Assembly (NCBI RefSeq): GCF_963169125.1
Contig: NC_084794.1
Location: 157,552,858 to 157,616,857, forward strand
DNA length: 64,000 bases
Reading direction: 5' to 3'
Origin: Humulus lupulus
Taxonomy: Eukaryota; Streptophyta; Magnoliopsida; Rosales; Cannabaceae
The translations under genes were made by a program, and so were the position numbers. Under the pieces are notes generated by a model. The model was not told the DNA's origin, did no database searches, and saw nothing but the letters and a program-made list of their open reading frames with translations. This document shows, in pieces, positions 12,061 through 23,409 of this stretch; the stretch's first letter is position 1, and every line of letters begins with the position of its first letter.

Positions 12061-13035
12061 GAAAATACAAACTCCAGTTGAAACCTTTGTGAAAAGATAG
12101 TAAACTTCTGACTAAATGTCGTTAACGACAAAGCCATTGGGACGCATCCTGACTTCTTTTTATGGTTTTATTCTTTTCTTTTTTTATAATTGGACAAATT
12201 TTTATGTTAAGCATAAAAGTTTTATGTTGTTTTTAATTGTTCTTTAGAATTTTGGACTTTTCAACTTTAAATTATAAGTATGAACAATGGAAATCATGAA
12301 GACTATGAAAAAATAAAGAATTTAGCCAGTATAATTTGAGCTGTGGCACCCCCGTATTTGAGCCACGACGCTTGAGAAGTCAGAGACTAAAAGATTTTCA
12401 TGGATTTCTAGGCACCGTGGCACTACATAACTAAGCCATGAAGTGTGAACCCAGGACATGCCCATAATTTTTACACGTGCTGCGATGCTACTTCAAAATA
12501 AAATTTAAAACACCCATTTTCTTATAATTTTCCCTCATTCTCTCATTTTATCTCTATTATTCCGACCCCCTTCACCTCAAAACCTCCATTTTCTCAAGCG
12601 AATCTTCAAAACATACCACAAAATATTCTCTAATCTTTATATAAACATTATTCCAACTCTTTTCCATAAACATTTTTGCTATTCTCACCATCAAAATCCA
12701 TTTTCTCCATCTATATGCCCTAATTTCGAAATTTGGTGGAATCACAACAATCACTGGAAGGATTGAAGAATTTGGAGTCTCATTCAATGATTATTGGCTT
12801 GGGTAAACATTACTTATCTTTATGTTTTGATATTTTTGTGTTTAGAGGGATTATTTGTTGTTTATTGGTTGAGAATAGGGATATATTATTTTTTTGAATA
12901 TTCTTGTTGATTTTAAATTGGGAGGAAGGATATTGTGATGCACATATTGGTGAATTTGGTGGATTTTTTGTGTTATTTGTTGTTGTGAAAGTAGAAAATA
13001 TAAAGGGAGGTGCTATCAAATTTTCGGTAGAATTT
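12061..13035 (+). other. Non-coding tract between B pol and its extra ORF
   Basis: AT-rich sequence without a supported gene. At 12345-12470 it contains GC-rich segments of the type GAGCCACGACGCTTGAG and GCACCGTGGCAC, which resemble the motif set in this element's LTR (15755-15990). Confidence 0.5.
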
Positions 13036-14228
13036 AGAGTATTGAGAGTGCAATGGGGCCTAAGAGATCAAGTGGAGGTGCTTCGTCTTCTAGGGGCGGC
13101 TAATTTTTATAGGTCACGAGTTGTGAGTATGGAAGTTTAGGAGGGACATGAGAGGTTGAGTAAGAGGAGTTTGCTCTTGGAGTGAGGCATGGATTATCAG
13201 AATTTACCTTGTCATGATCCTAACTATGAGCCCATTCGAGTCATCATGCAAGATAGAGGTTGGGAGGCATTGGTGAATGTTGGGAGTATTGGCAAGTCAA
13301 ATGTCTCACTTGTTTATGAGTTCTATGCGAACTGGCTAGAGTAAGAGAATGGTCAGTGCTTTGTGAGGAGAAAGTGGATACCTAATAATGTTGTGATGTT
13401 CAACAATTTTTATAGTCTTCAGTCTTATCCAGATGCTCAAGACAAGTACAATGCATTTTACACAGCGAAATTGATGATATGGCGATGGCTGAATTTATTG
13501 GTTGTCCTACGGCATGGGTTACGTATACTCACGAGGATACCAAGCATATGTAAAGGTGTCAGTTAAACCGCATAGTGCATGCTTTAATGTATTTTGTGAG
13601 CACTCGGTTGATCCCTTCTTCGCATTTTTCTAATATTTCCACTGACCGATTGGTGATGGTCTTTGCAATCATGAAGGGAATGAAAATTAATGTTGGAAAA
13701 AAAATTCAGAATAGTATTTGGTTTACTTGTTGACTCTCGACAAGTGGTGGTCTAGGGCATGGTTCTTTTATCACAGACTTGTGTACCACTTATGGGGTGC
13801 CAGTACACTCTACTGATGTTGAGGGATGGGTCTAAGGTGCTATTACTCGGGGTATGGTTTTTGCTTATTCAGCACCTATACCAGTTCTTGAACCTGAGGA
13901 ATAGATTCCTCATCGTTGTAGACATGGTGAGGCTGCTCGCACTAATGAAGAGAATGAGGAGACTATGGATACAGATCCACCTTTGGCGATAGGTGGACTG
14001 ATTGACCCACATACCCATTAAACGCATGATCAGTTGAACTATATTATTCAAGATAACAATCATAAACAGTAGTATTGGAGTACTAGAAATTCATATGAGC
14101 ATACACATGATGAACAATTGAATGCATTGGTCAATCGATGGAATCTCAATGATGCTCAATAGTCTTATTTCCAATACCCTCTGGAGTTCAATTCGTACCA
14201 GCAGCCATCGCCTCCTCCACCATACTGA
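13036..14228 (+). pseudogene. Element B additional sense ORF (putative plant transposon protein domain-like)
   Basis: Conceptual translation across frames gives CHDPNYEPIRVIMQDRGWEAL, VYEFYANWLE and FVRRKWIPNNVVMFNNFYSLQ (13215-13440). This is the layout of the 'putative plant transposon protein' domain often found downstream of pol in Athila-like elements (fold core: RGWE, EFYAN, VRGKxVPFxxxxINxFYGL). It probably starts near the ATG at 13051 (MGPKRSSG-like), has stops at 13138 and about 13341 and frame changes after about 13460, and ends with a Tyr/Gln/Pro-rich tail (PQQPSPPPPY-like) near 14225. Function unknown. The family assignment is by pattern recognition. Confidence 0.6.
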
Positions 14229-15539
14229 TGTGGTGTTTATGTAAGTATTCTTTCCTCTTTATTTTTCTAACACATTGGGGGAAATGTGTAATTTAAGTTT
14301 GGGGGAGAGTTTATTTTGTTTTTCGTTGTTTTTAGTGGTTTTTTAGTAGTTTTTCATGTTTTTAGTTGTTAGTTTGTGAATCAAGTTGCTTGTAGACCGA
14401 TGATACTAAGGAACATATGATATGAGTGATGTTTTTGGAAACTCTGTGAATCTGTGTGCTCGATGAGGTTAATTTTGTGATGAGATTTGATTTGAGTTTT
14501 AATTGCCATGAAATCCTTATTTAATAAAAATTTTACAATAATTTATTATATGAATGTTATGCGAGTTTGTGGACCAAGATTTGAAAAGATTTTAGAACTT
14601 GTATAATTTGTTGATTGAGCTTAAATTTGAATGATGCATGCTTAGGAAGATGATTTAGGCAATTATTTAGAACGATTGGGCCTTTCAAGCCAATCTTAAA
14701 GTATTAAATCCTTAGTTACCCAATTTTTAGTCGAACATGATTCTTTTGTTTTTTGACATTTATCTTTTTGAAACTTTGTTATTTATCTTTCCCTTTGATA
14801 TACCATGAGCATGTGAAAAGTAATAGTGGAAGGATTTGTAATGGGGTTAATGTGGGAAATTATATTAATGACAATAGAAGAGAAAAAAAATATTCTGAGA
14901 GAGAAAAAGAAAGAAATTTTTTACAAATGAACTAGACTCCAAATAAGAATTTAAAGAAATAGGTTTGGGGGAGTGTAGTATCGCTATGAAAGAAAAAATA
15001 AATTCAGAAGTATGAATTCTCTCAAAGTCAGAAATTTCGGCAAATTTGGGGATTGTTTATGGGTTTTGAAGTTGAAATAGATTGGTTTTTTTGAGTTGTG
15101 TGCTTATGATATATTTGAGCTTAAATGACTTTTTATTTACCTACCGGAGCTTGAGCCTTTCGTTATAAGCTAAAATAGTCCTTTTGATTCTTGAGCATGT
15201 GTTATCATATTAGGGGAGATTGATGAGTTATGAAAGCATATGAAATATTTTGTTTCGATGGAATGGATTGGAAAGATTTGACATGTATATGGTATTGTGA
15301 ATGTGTGTTATTTATTGCTTAAGGCTAATTGGTGTAGAAAATATTTAAGTTGGTTACTGAATTGATTTTGCTAAAATTCTGGATAAAATGCAGTTGAAAA
15401 ATTATGAGCTTGTATCTCATGGTGTTTCTGAGGTTGAGGCTTGTTAGGTTGTAACTTGATTCATGTGTGCTAGTTTATTTTTTCAGAAGTCTCAATAGGT
15501 TTCACTCGAGGACGAGTAAAAGTTAAATTTTTGGGAGTT
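14229..15539 (+). other. Element B 3' non-coding region with three purine tracts
   Basis: AT-rich, no supported gene. Purine tracts AAGTTTGGGGGAGAG (14295-14309) and AGGTTTGGGGGAG (14961-14973) precede the terminal tract TTTTTGGGAGTTTG at the LTR border. The conserved CACTCGAGGACGAGTAAAAG block (about 15503-15522), common just ahead of Athila-type 3' LTRs, is present. Confidence 0.6.
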
Positions 15540-16640
15540 TGATGTGGTAGTTTTTATAGTGTTTTAGAGAGTTGTTTTAGGAAATTTTGAGCTTATTTAA
15601 TAATGTTTGTGCAATATGACGCTTTTGTTGCTTGTGTATGTGAATGTTTCAGGATCTATGGAAATATGGAAAAATGGACCAAGTTATGGGGTTTTGGGGG
15701 GATTATGAGTTTGGAGACATATTCTGAAGAATAATTTTTGTGAAAAAAGGCTATTTGAGGCACGACGCTGAGCTTAAGGGCTGGGAAGTTGTGCCAGACA
15801 GAGATGACCGAAATTTTGGGAAGTAAGGGCTGCCACGCCTGTATTCTGAGCCGCAACGCTTTTTTTTGGGAATTAGAGCTGTAACACACCCCCTTAAGGG
15901 CCGCAACGCTTGTCGATGTAGAGACGAGAAAGATTCTCAATGTCAGACACGGGTTGTGGCGCTTCATAATACGGTCGCGGCCCTTCAGTCGGTCAAATTC
16001 GAATTAAGGCATTTTAAGTAGGGGAAATAGTGGAATTTCAAATTTAACAAAAAAGAAAGTATATAAGCATCATAATGACGAGTTTCGAAAATAAAAATCC
16101 CAAAGGAGAGATTCAAGAAAACACTATGTGGAGGCAAAGGATTGAAGATGAACTAGTTTTTATCATTCTTCTTCTTCTTCTTTTACTTTCTATTATATAG
16201 ATGTCTATGCTTAGTTTAATGGATTTGATTATGTTTATCAAGAACTAATTTCTTATTTAGAGTGTTAATGAATTCTTCTTGAAGCCTTATTATTATCTAA
16301 TGCAATTTTTATGAATTTCCTATCAATATTGTGAATTTTTTGTCTTGTGTTTAATGCTTGTGAATGTTTGATCACCATTTGCATGATTTATATGATTTTA
16401 ACCATAGATCTGAGAAGTGAAGGATAAATATGCTAATGTCAAATAATCATAAATTTATATTTGACGAGAGTACCCATATGATTTGTATAGCTTAGGGATT
16501 ATGTGTTTAATGTCTGCAATATGTTAATTTACCACAGAGATGTAGGAGATTTGCTTATTGTAGAGAATTATAATTCCTAGTAAGAATATAATTTACAGTT
16601 GTACTATGCTATCATGATTGAGATAGGAATTCTTAAAATC
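15540..16640 (+). repeat. Element B 3' LTR (Athila-type)
   Basis: It starts TGATGTGG or TGTGGTAG right after the purine tract at 15531-15540. U3 carries a series of GC-rich inverted motifs: GGCACGACGCTGAGC, GCCACGCCTGTATTCTGAGCCGCAACGC, GGGCCGCAACGC and GGTCGCGGCCC (15755-15990). A TATA-like AGTATATAAGCA is at about 16057-16068. Downstream are a (CTT)n tract at 16167-16180 and an AT-rich U5. The end is not certain within about 50 bp because no second copy is available. Confidence 0.65.
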
Positions 16641-16644
16641 TCAT

Positions 16645-17334
16645 TGTTGTCTGTGTTTTCACCATGACACGTTGCATTCATTAGAGGAGTAATTAAGCTA
16701 GTCAGGTGCTGGTGAGGTTTCGTACTGAGGTCTGTCCTCGAGGCGCAGATTTCTCAAGGCAAGTTCAAGTTCCATGACCAATCTCCAAGGTGTGGATGTT
16801 TCCAAGTGAGGCTGAGCCCCCAGGTCTGTCCACATGGCGCGGATGTCTTGATTATTGGTGTCGAGTTCGTACCCTCGACATTTGGCATTTCCCACAATGC
16901 TGCCTAACATGGATGAACGTGTGGCATATCCTGACATGGTCAAATATCTGTTCCCCATGAAGTTGGTGTGAAACTTTCTACAAATGGGCCTCGTGTGATC
17001 CGCCTGGGTCCACGGTCTTTGTTAGTTCATCCATATGTAGTTAATTATCTATTTACTCCCTAAATGATAGGGGAATGGGTATTAAATGTTGATTAAGGGC
17101 ATTAATGACCCATGCCTCTACAAATAGGGCTAGTTAAGCATTCTAAACTCAGAGCAATATATATGTTGCCTAAGACTGTATTTAAGCTTGCTCAAACAAG
17201 CTTAAAACTCACTAATATTAAAGACTTGTGGACTAGGGCTCTTTTATAGCCTGAACCACGTAAAACATCTGTGTTATTTTTCTAATTTCTGTCAAGTTAT
17301 TAGGTTAGGTTGATAGTGAAAAAGGCAGTCACCA
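16645..17334 (+). repeat. Element C 5' LTR (start approximate)
   Basis: The end at 17334 (CACCA) is fixed by the primer site that follows. A TATA-like CTACAAATAGG is near 17117. Composition changes from AT-rich (B) to mixed at about 16640-16700, but the TG start cannot be pinned because no 3' copy is seen. Confidence 0.55.
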
Positions 17335-17356
17335 TTTTGGTTCTTTTATTGAGAGC
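17335..17356 (+). promoter_or_regulatory. Primer-binding site of element C
   Basis: TTTTGGTTCTTTTATTGAGAGC matches the site of element G (TTTTGGTGCTTTCATTGAGAG on -) with two changes and lies two bases inside the LTR end. TGG complements a tRNA CCA end. I cannot name the tRNA. Confidence 0.7.
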
Positions 17357-17383
17357 ATGAAGAAAGCGTGAAGAAGAACGACC

Positions 17384-19720
17384 ATGGTGACCACTAGAGG
17401 TAACACACCAGACGACGCAGCCCCTCCCATCAGAGCTGAGGGTAGAGGAACCTGTCGTCCACGTACACAAGACCTCCCAGAGATGGTCTCGGAGGATTAT
17501 GATGAAAATGTCTATTATGACAGCATAGGTGACAGAGGCGATGACGAGTACTACTAGGAGGATTATCTCAGTCGATGGACCCGGAGGATCAACCAGAAGT
17601 TGTTGTGCTCTGCAACAAGGAAGTTACCCACCAGCGAAATCTTGATGCTTAGGAGGGAAATATTGTCACCTTACAAGAGATAGTTAATGCCATGAGGGCC
17701 ATTCTTGTGGCCCAACAGTTGCGAGTGGACCCACACAACGAAGTTCCATCTAGGGAGCCATCTGATTTGCCACCCATGCACCCAGACGGAGTGCCACATG
17801 TTAACGTAGTAGGTGTGCCTCCTGAGCACCCCACTGATGTGGCACAAGATTCGTTAGCTGGTGTGTCGCCCACACACCCAGCTGGAGTTGGAGCCCCACC
17901 TGCACCACAAAAGCATGGCATGGGTAAAATCGATGACAATCCTTCTCTGGGGAAAAAGAAGGCCTGTTGAGCCTTCAAACATAACAAGGCCCCGGGTCGG
18001 CAAGCAAGAAGAAGGGGGAGGATGTTTGAGGACATTGCCAAGCCACCAACATTCGGGTTACAGTAGGCATTCTGCCTATACGTGCTAAGGCAGGCCGCGC
18101 CAGTCATGGAGGAGGTGTCCACTTAGCACCTCATTAGCCTTGCAAGACCCAGGCCCAGGGGCCGGCCAGAGGAACATTTCCATTAACCGAGAGCAAGGCT
18201 TCAACATTCCAGTGAACAATGAGAACATCGAGTCTAGGGTATCCTGAGGATATTGGTTGCCATCGAGGTCCACCAGAGCTGTGAGATGGCTTAAATTCTC
18301 ATAGGGGTATAGTAGCCTCTGGGAACAACCCGAAAAAGAAAGGTCAGCCAAACCTCCAAGACAATCTCAATGCTCGGAAGAGAGAACACCCGGCATAGAG
18401 TGCCAATCAAGACCGCGACCTTCTCCGCACGTAATTGGAGTGCTTGAAAAATATTATGATCAGAATGGCCTAAAGATATAGCCAGGACTACGACTCAGAA
18501 GACGACGATGGAGAGCCATGTGCTCCCCAAATAGTGGAAGCCTTGTTGCCACGAGCCTTCAGGATGTCTACCATCACGTTTTATGACAGCAGTACAGATC
18601 CCACCGAACATCTGTCAAAGTTCAATCAATTGATGTCAGTGCAACGAGTCTCCGAGGATGTAAAATGTGATGTGTTCCCTTTAACCTTGACGGGTGTGGT
18701 GGATGAGTGGTTCAAAAAACACAAACCAGGATTTGCACCATCTCTACTCTTCATTCCGAATACAGTTCATAGCAGTTATAAAGGCGAGCTTCAAGGTCAA
18801 TGCCTTGGCCAACATAAAGAAAGGACCCCTCAAGACCCTCAAGGCCTACATTAAGCTCTTCAAGAAGGAAGGCGCTAGGGTCAAGAGGGTCGATCAAGAC
18901 CATAAATTGATGGCTCTGCAAGTGGGCATCTAGGCAAGGTCTCCTTTGGGGAATGACCTTCACCAGAAAGAGTGCCGCAGGCTCGATGACTTCATTCGTC
19001 AAGCACAAGAGTACATAAACTCGAAGGATGCCAAAATTGGGGCATTTGGAATACCTGTCGCTTCCCATACTCTATTAGCTCCCAACCTAATGGTTCCAGG
19101 GACCTAGTACAGAGAGTGGTGGGTACTCCACAAGTCAGTCCGGCTGTCCAATCAGTCGGCTTTAGTGATACGCCTTCTATTAGTTTCAGTGTCGCTCTGA
19201 CAAGATATGGAGCCATGCCCACTAGATACAATGCTTTTCAGCGTACGTTCAGTGCTTGAACTACAGCTCTAGCCCAATTGGTCTCACCAAGTAGGACCCC
19301 CATCGGAAGTAAGTACTGGGGAAAAGGCAAGGGCAGAAAACCCAAGGGAGATGGGGTAGTATGTCTTGCAATATTACAAGTACATGGAACTGGTGGAGTC
19401 TCGGGAGAACATCCTCTTGGCCATAGAGGAACACGTCCACTACCGGAAACCACAACCCATCCGGAGGAATAGGGAAAGGAGAGATCCCAACAAATTTTTT
19501 TGGTTCCATAATGATGTGGGACACCACACCAATGAGTGTCGAAAACTCAAGAATGAGATCGAGAAACTCATCAAGCTAGGGCATATGCATTAGTATGCTC
19601 GGGCCAGAGTGTGGCCAGTTCAAGCTCCTGTCGCAGGAGTACCTCCTTAGCAGGCTACTCCCCAGGCTCCGGGAATCCTTTGGTGGTTGAGAGCTTGATT
19701 TCCAATATGATGGTGGCTCG
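17384..19720 (+). pseudogene. Element C gag (decayed)
   Basis: The start ATG lies in GACCATGGTGACC and gives MVTTRGNTPDD, matching the MVTTRKSAVD start of element G's gag. The acidic, Tyr-rich stretch (SEDYDENVYYDS) ends at a TAG at about 17554. The capsid-like block YDSSTDPTEHLSKFNQLMSVQRVSEDVKC (18580-18680) corresponds to [29 protein letters not shown] of G. An imperfect knuckle FWFHNDVGHHTNECRKLKNEIEKLI (19498-19580) is better preserved than in G. Multiple stops and frame changes. The particle protein is not producible. Confidence 0.8.
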
Positions 19721-22700
19721 AATCTTTGGTGCACAATGGGAGTTCGGTGAACATCCTGTTTAAGTCAGCCTACGAACAACCTGTCTCTGTGCACCTAGAC
19801 TTTATACAAATTCTCGGGGGAAGGGCTCATTCCGATGGTGAAAATCAAGCTGCTCGTGAAAATTGGAGAAGTGCTTATTCAGGCCTTCAAGTACTGCACC
19901 TTCGTTGTAGTGGATTGCTCCTCGGTGTACAACACCATCTTTGGTCGTTCAACGTTGGTAGAATTCAGAGCGGTTATTTCAATTCACCACCTGTGCATGA
20001 AGTTCCCCACGAAGGAAGGAATTTGCACGGTCCATGGAGACCAGAATGAGGTCAGGCAATACTACAATGTATCCCTCAAGCAACCCGTATTGGTGATTGA
20101 GGCAGCATACCCGGAGCAGCATCCTCTCGAGGAGATTGAGGTGCAGGCTATTAATGTTGGGAATTCAGATGAATTTGACCCTCTGGTTAAAAAAAAGATT
20201 ATTGTTGAGCCCATGGATGAGGTCGAGGAGGTAATTCTGAACGCATCCCTCCCCGACAAAAAAACCAAGGTTCGGAAGAAACACAAGGCGGAGGTATGAG
20301 AAGGGATGGTAAGCTTCCTCCGGGAGAACTAAGATGTTTTTTCTTGGTCTCACTTTGACATGACAGGAGTTGATCCGAATATCATATGGCACATGAAGGA
20401 CATGAATATATTTCTCTGACTTTAGCAAGGTCTGGCCAAGGGTTTTTTTTTCCATTATAAAACATAGATAAGATTGTCGACGCCACCTATAGATACGAAC
20501 GTTTGTCCTTCATGGATGCATACTTTGGGTAAAACTAGATCTCCATGCATGTTGCATACTAAGAGTACACTAGCTTCCAGACTTACAAAGTAGTGTATTG
20601 CTATAGGGTGATGCCCTTCGGGCTCAAGAATGCTGGTGCCACTTATCAGTGGTTCGTAAACCATATGTTCAAAATCTAGTTAGGGTTGAACATGGAGGTT
20701 TGCATGTATGACATATTAGTTAAATCCATAATGACCTCTAATCATGTAAAAGACCTGGCAGAGGTGTTCTCAATACTCTACAGGTTTGGGATGAAGTTGA
20801 ATCCCCAAAAGTGCTCTTTTGGAGTCGCCTCCAGGAAGTTTGGGATTCATCACCAATGCTCGAGGAATAGAGGCAAACCCCGAGAGGATATGCCTTCCCC
20901 CTGCAAGAATAAAGATGTTCAGAACCTCACCAAGAGGATAGCAGCCTCGAGCCGCTTTGTCTCCAAGGCAACTGACAAGTGCATATATTTCTTCAACATA
21001 CTTCAAGGGGGTGAGAGGTTCAAATGGACAGAGCTTTGCGAACAGATGTTCCAGAAGTTGAAGGCAAACATGGCCAACCCACCCATCCTCTAGTAGCCTA
21101 TAGATGGAGAACCCCTCCTCCTCTATATGGCTGTGTTTGATGATGTCATCAATGTCGCCTTGGTGCATGAAGAAGGTCGGGTCCAGCACCCCGTGTACTA
21201 TACAAGTAAGAGACTCCTTGGGGCAGAGTCTATGTACCCACTTATGGAGAAGTTAACTTTTTGTCTAATGGTGGCCTCTCACGAGTTAAGGCCCTATTTC
21301 CAAGGACATTCCCTCAAGGTCCTCAATAATCATCCCTTGCCGCAGGTCCTTCAGAAGCTGAAATCATCTAGAAAACTTCTTAAATGGGTGGTTGAACTAA
21401 GTCAATTCGACATTACCTATCACCTAAGGACAACCATCAAGGGGCAAGCAGTAGCAGATTTCATCACCGAGTGCACAGGAAGTCACGAAAGTCCTAGGGA
21501 TGCCCCAGTGAATGAGCCTACGTGGAAGTTATACATACACGAGTCTTCCAATGAGAACGGAAGCAGAGTGGGCCTGATCTTGGTCTCCCTCGAGGGACAC
21601 GGGGTCCATAGTGTCCTGAGGTTGGGGTCAATGCTTCAAACAATGAGGCTGAATACGAAACTATCATTGCTGGCAAAAGTCCAAGAAATGCTGCACAACT
21701 TCAAGAAATTTACCATACGACAAGTACCACGAGAACAAAATTCTAATGCTAATGCTCTACCTAATCTTGCTACCACCAAGGATGCCGAGTTAATAAATGT
21801 AGTCCTTATTCACTACTTGGCTACTTCGAGCATCTCAGCCCCCAAGGAGGTAGAAGCAGTCTAGCCGCAGGATGGTTTGATAAAGCCCATTGTGAGGAAT
21901 ATTTTTTTCGAGGAGTTTCTGCAGGATAAGAAACCAGCTCGGAAGCTGCTTTACTAGGTGCCTCGGTACGTCATCATAGATAGTAATCTATACGAGTATA
22001 TTTTTTTCCCTTGCTCCGATGTGTGTCCATGCAAGAGGCCAGGCTTACACTCCGGGAAGAACATGAGGGCTTTTGCGGGGACCGAAAGTGGTGAGCCTTG
22101 CCAAGAAAGTGGTAGTGCGATGGATTATGTCAAGAAGTGTGACAAGTTCCAATGCTTCACCAACATACCCCGAGCTCATCCGATTGAGCTCACTTAGATG
22201 ACTAGTCCATGGCCCTTCGCAGTCTAGGGTATTAACCTTATCGAGTCATTGCCCACGGGGATGTGAGGATTGAAATATGCTTCTGTGGCAGTCGACTACT
22301 TCATGGGTCAAGGTCGAACCGCTGGCTACCATCACGTCTAAGAAGGCGCTGGATTTCATCATCAAGAATATCTTTTGCTACTATGGGCTCTTGAGGAAGA
22401 TAGTCTTCGACAATGGCTTGCAGTTCGACAGTGCATCCACGGATTTCTGTCGAAGGTATTGGGTGGTGAAGAGCTTTTCCTCTGTAGCTCACCTGTAATG
22501 AAATGGGCAGGTGGAAGCAGTCAATAAGACGCTCAAAGCCATTTTAGAGAAAAATTGGAGCAGGCGAAAAAAGCTTGACCCAAGGAGCTGCCTAGGGCAT
22601 TGTGGAGTTACCAGACCACTACCAGGACCTCCATCAGCCACTCGCCATTCTCCATGGCCTACAGGTATGAATCCATGCTCCCACTAGAGGCAACAATCTC

Positions 22701-23055
22701 CATGCACAGGAGAGATATGTATGATCTGACCACATATCACACTTTACTCCGATAGTCTCCGGACCTCGCGGAGGAGTTATGCGAAGCTTCTCAGCTTCGA
22801 GTAGCATCCTACCAATAGAAAGTAGCAAAATATGTTAACTCTAAATTTGGGGTCAGAGATTTGGTGTTGTGAAAAACCTTCTTAGCCACTCGAGATCCTA
22901 GTGCTAGGTGCTGGCCCTATCTAGGAAGGTCTGTACCAAGTCGAGAGCATTGTATGTCCAGGGACTTACAAACTTGCTCGACTGGGTGGGGAATTGGTAC
23001 CCCACGCCTGGAATGTTGAGCATGTCCACCAGTATTACCAGTGATATGAGTAGTG
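19721..23055 (+). pseudogene. Element C pol: protease, RT, two RNase H, integrase (decayed)
   Basis: Protease: [17 protein letters not shown] (19728 on) and VVDCSSVYNTIFGRS (family LVDNGSS...). The RT fingers are deleted between about 20400 and 20480. The palm remains: [21 protein letters not shown]; its active site reads CMYDILVKS where G has YVDDMLVKS, so it is dead. The first RNase H spans about 21110-21480. The second, plant-type RNase H begins WKLYIHESSNENGS (catalytic Asp position is His), has an internal deletion and ends IRQVPREQNSNANAL (21515-21760). Integrase: zinc remnant near 22080-22160; core with GINLIESLPTG (first Asp changed to Asn) and IVFDNGLQFDS (22225-22440); end HAWNVEHVHQYYQ (23010-23048). 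Confidence 0.85.
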
Positions 23056-23242
23056 TATTTTTTTAAATCTTGTAATCATTTTGTAGCATCTGAGCACAAT
23101 TAATGGAAATTGTGTAGGCAAAACACGGTAGAGAATTCAAAAGAATAAGATCATATTTTAGTTCCTTTTTATTCTATTTGTACTACTGGCAGAGCACCCG
23201 CTCGCTAGCCAAGACAAGTGAACACACACTGGTCTCCCATCA

Positions 23243-23258
23243 CTTGGGGGGCATGGGG
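23243..23258 (+). promoter_or_regulatory. Internal polypurine tract of element C
   Basis: CTTGGGGGGCATGGGG lies about 195 bp after the pol end. The same tract type lies at the same place in G (54077-54087, -), and near-identical tracts abut the 3' LTRs of G and E. It does not abut an LTR here, so it is internal. Confidence 0.6.
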
Positions 23259-23409
23259 TTAGGGAAGCCTCGCAGAGTATAGTGTCTCGTGGAGGATGAC
23301 CTAGGAAACTAAGCTCGTCCCAAAGCTTAGTAAACCTAGTGTCAGTACCCAGGGAATAGAAAGATCGAGGGAAATAGACAATGTCTCGGGAAGCCCATGG
23401 CTTAATCCT

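Larger units (their letters stand above)
7502..16640 (+). mobile_element. Element B: decayed Athila-type Ty3/gypsy element, 3' part
   Basis: Diagnostic Athila-type segments run in order on +: gag tail with AFMSKSANKAYELLEEMAV, zinc knuckle, protease, RT with KKGGMTVVKNENNELIPTRTV, RNase H, integrase, an additional downstream ORF, a long AT-rich 3' non-coding tract and a 3' LTR from about 15540. The 5' part is separated from it by element A and lies outside the window. Many stops, frameshifts and small deletions mark it as old. The right boundary against C is not sharp; I place it at about 16.64 kb. Confidence 0.85.
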
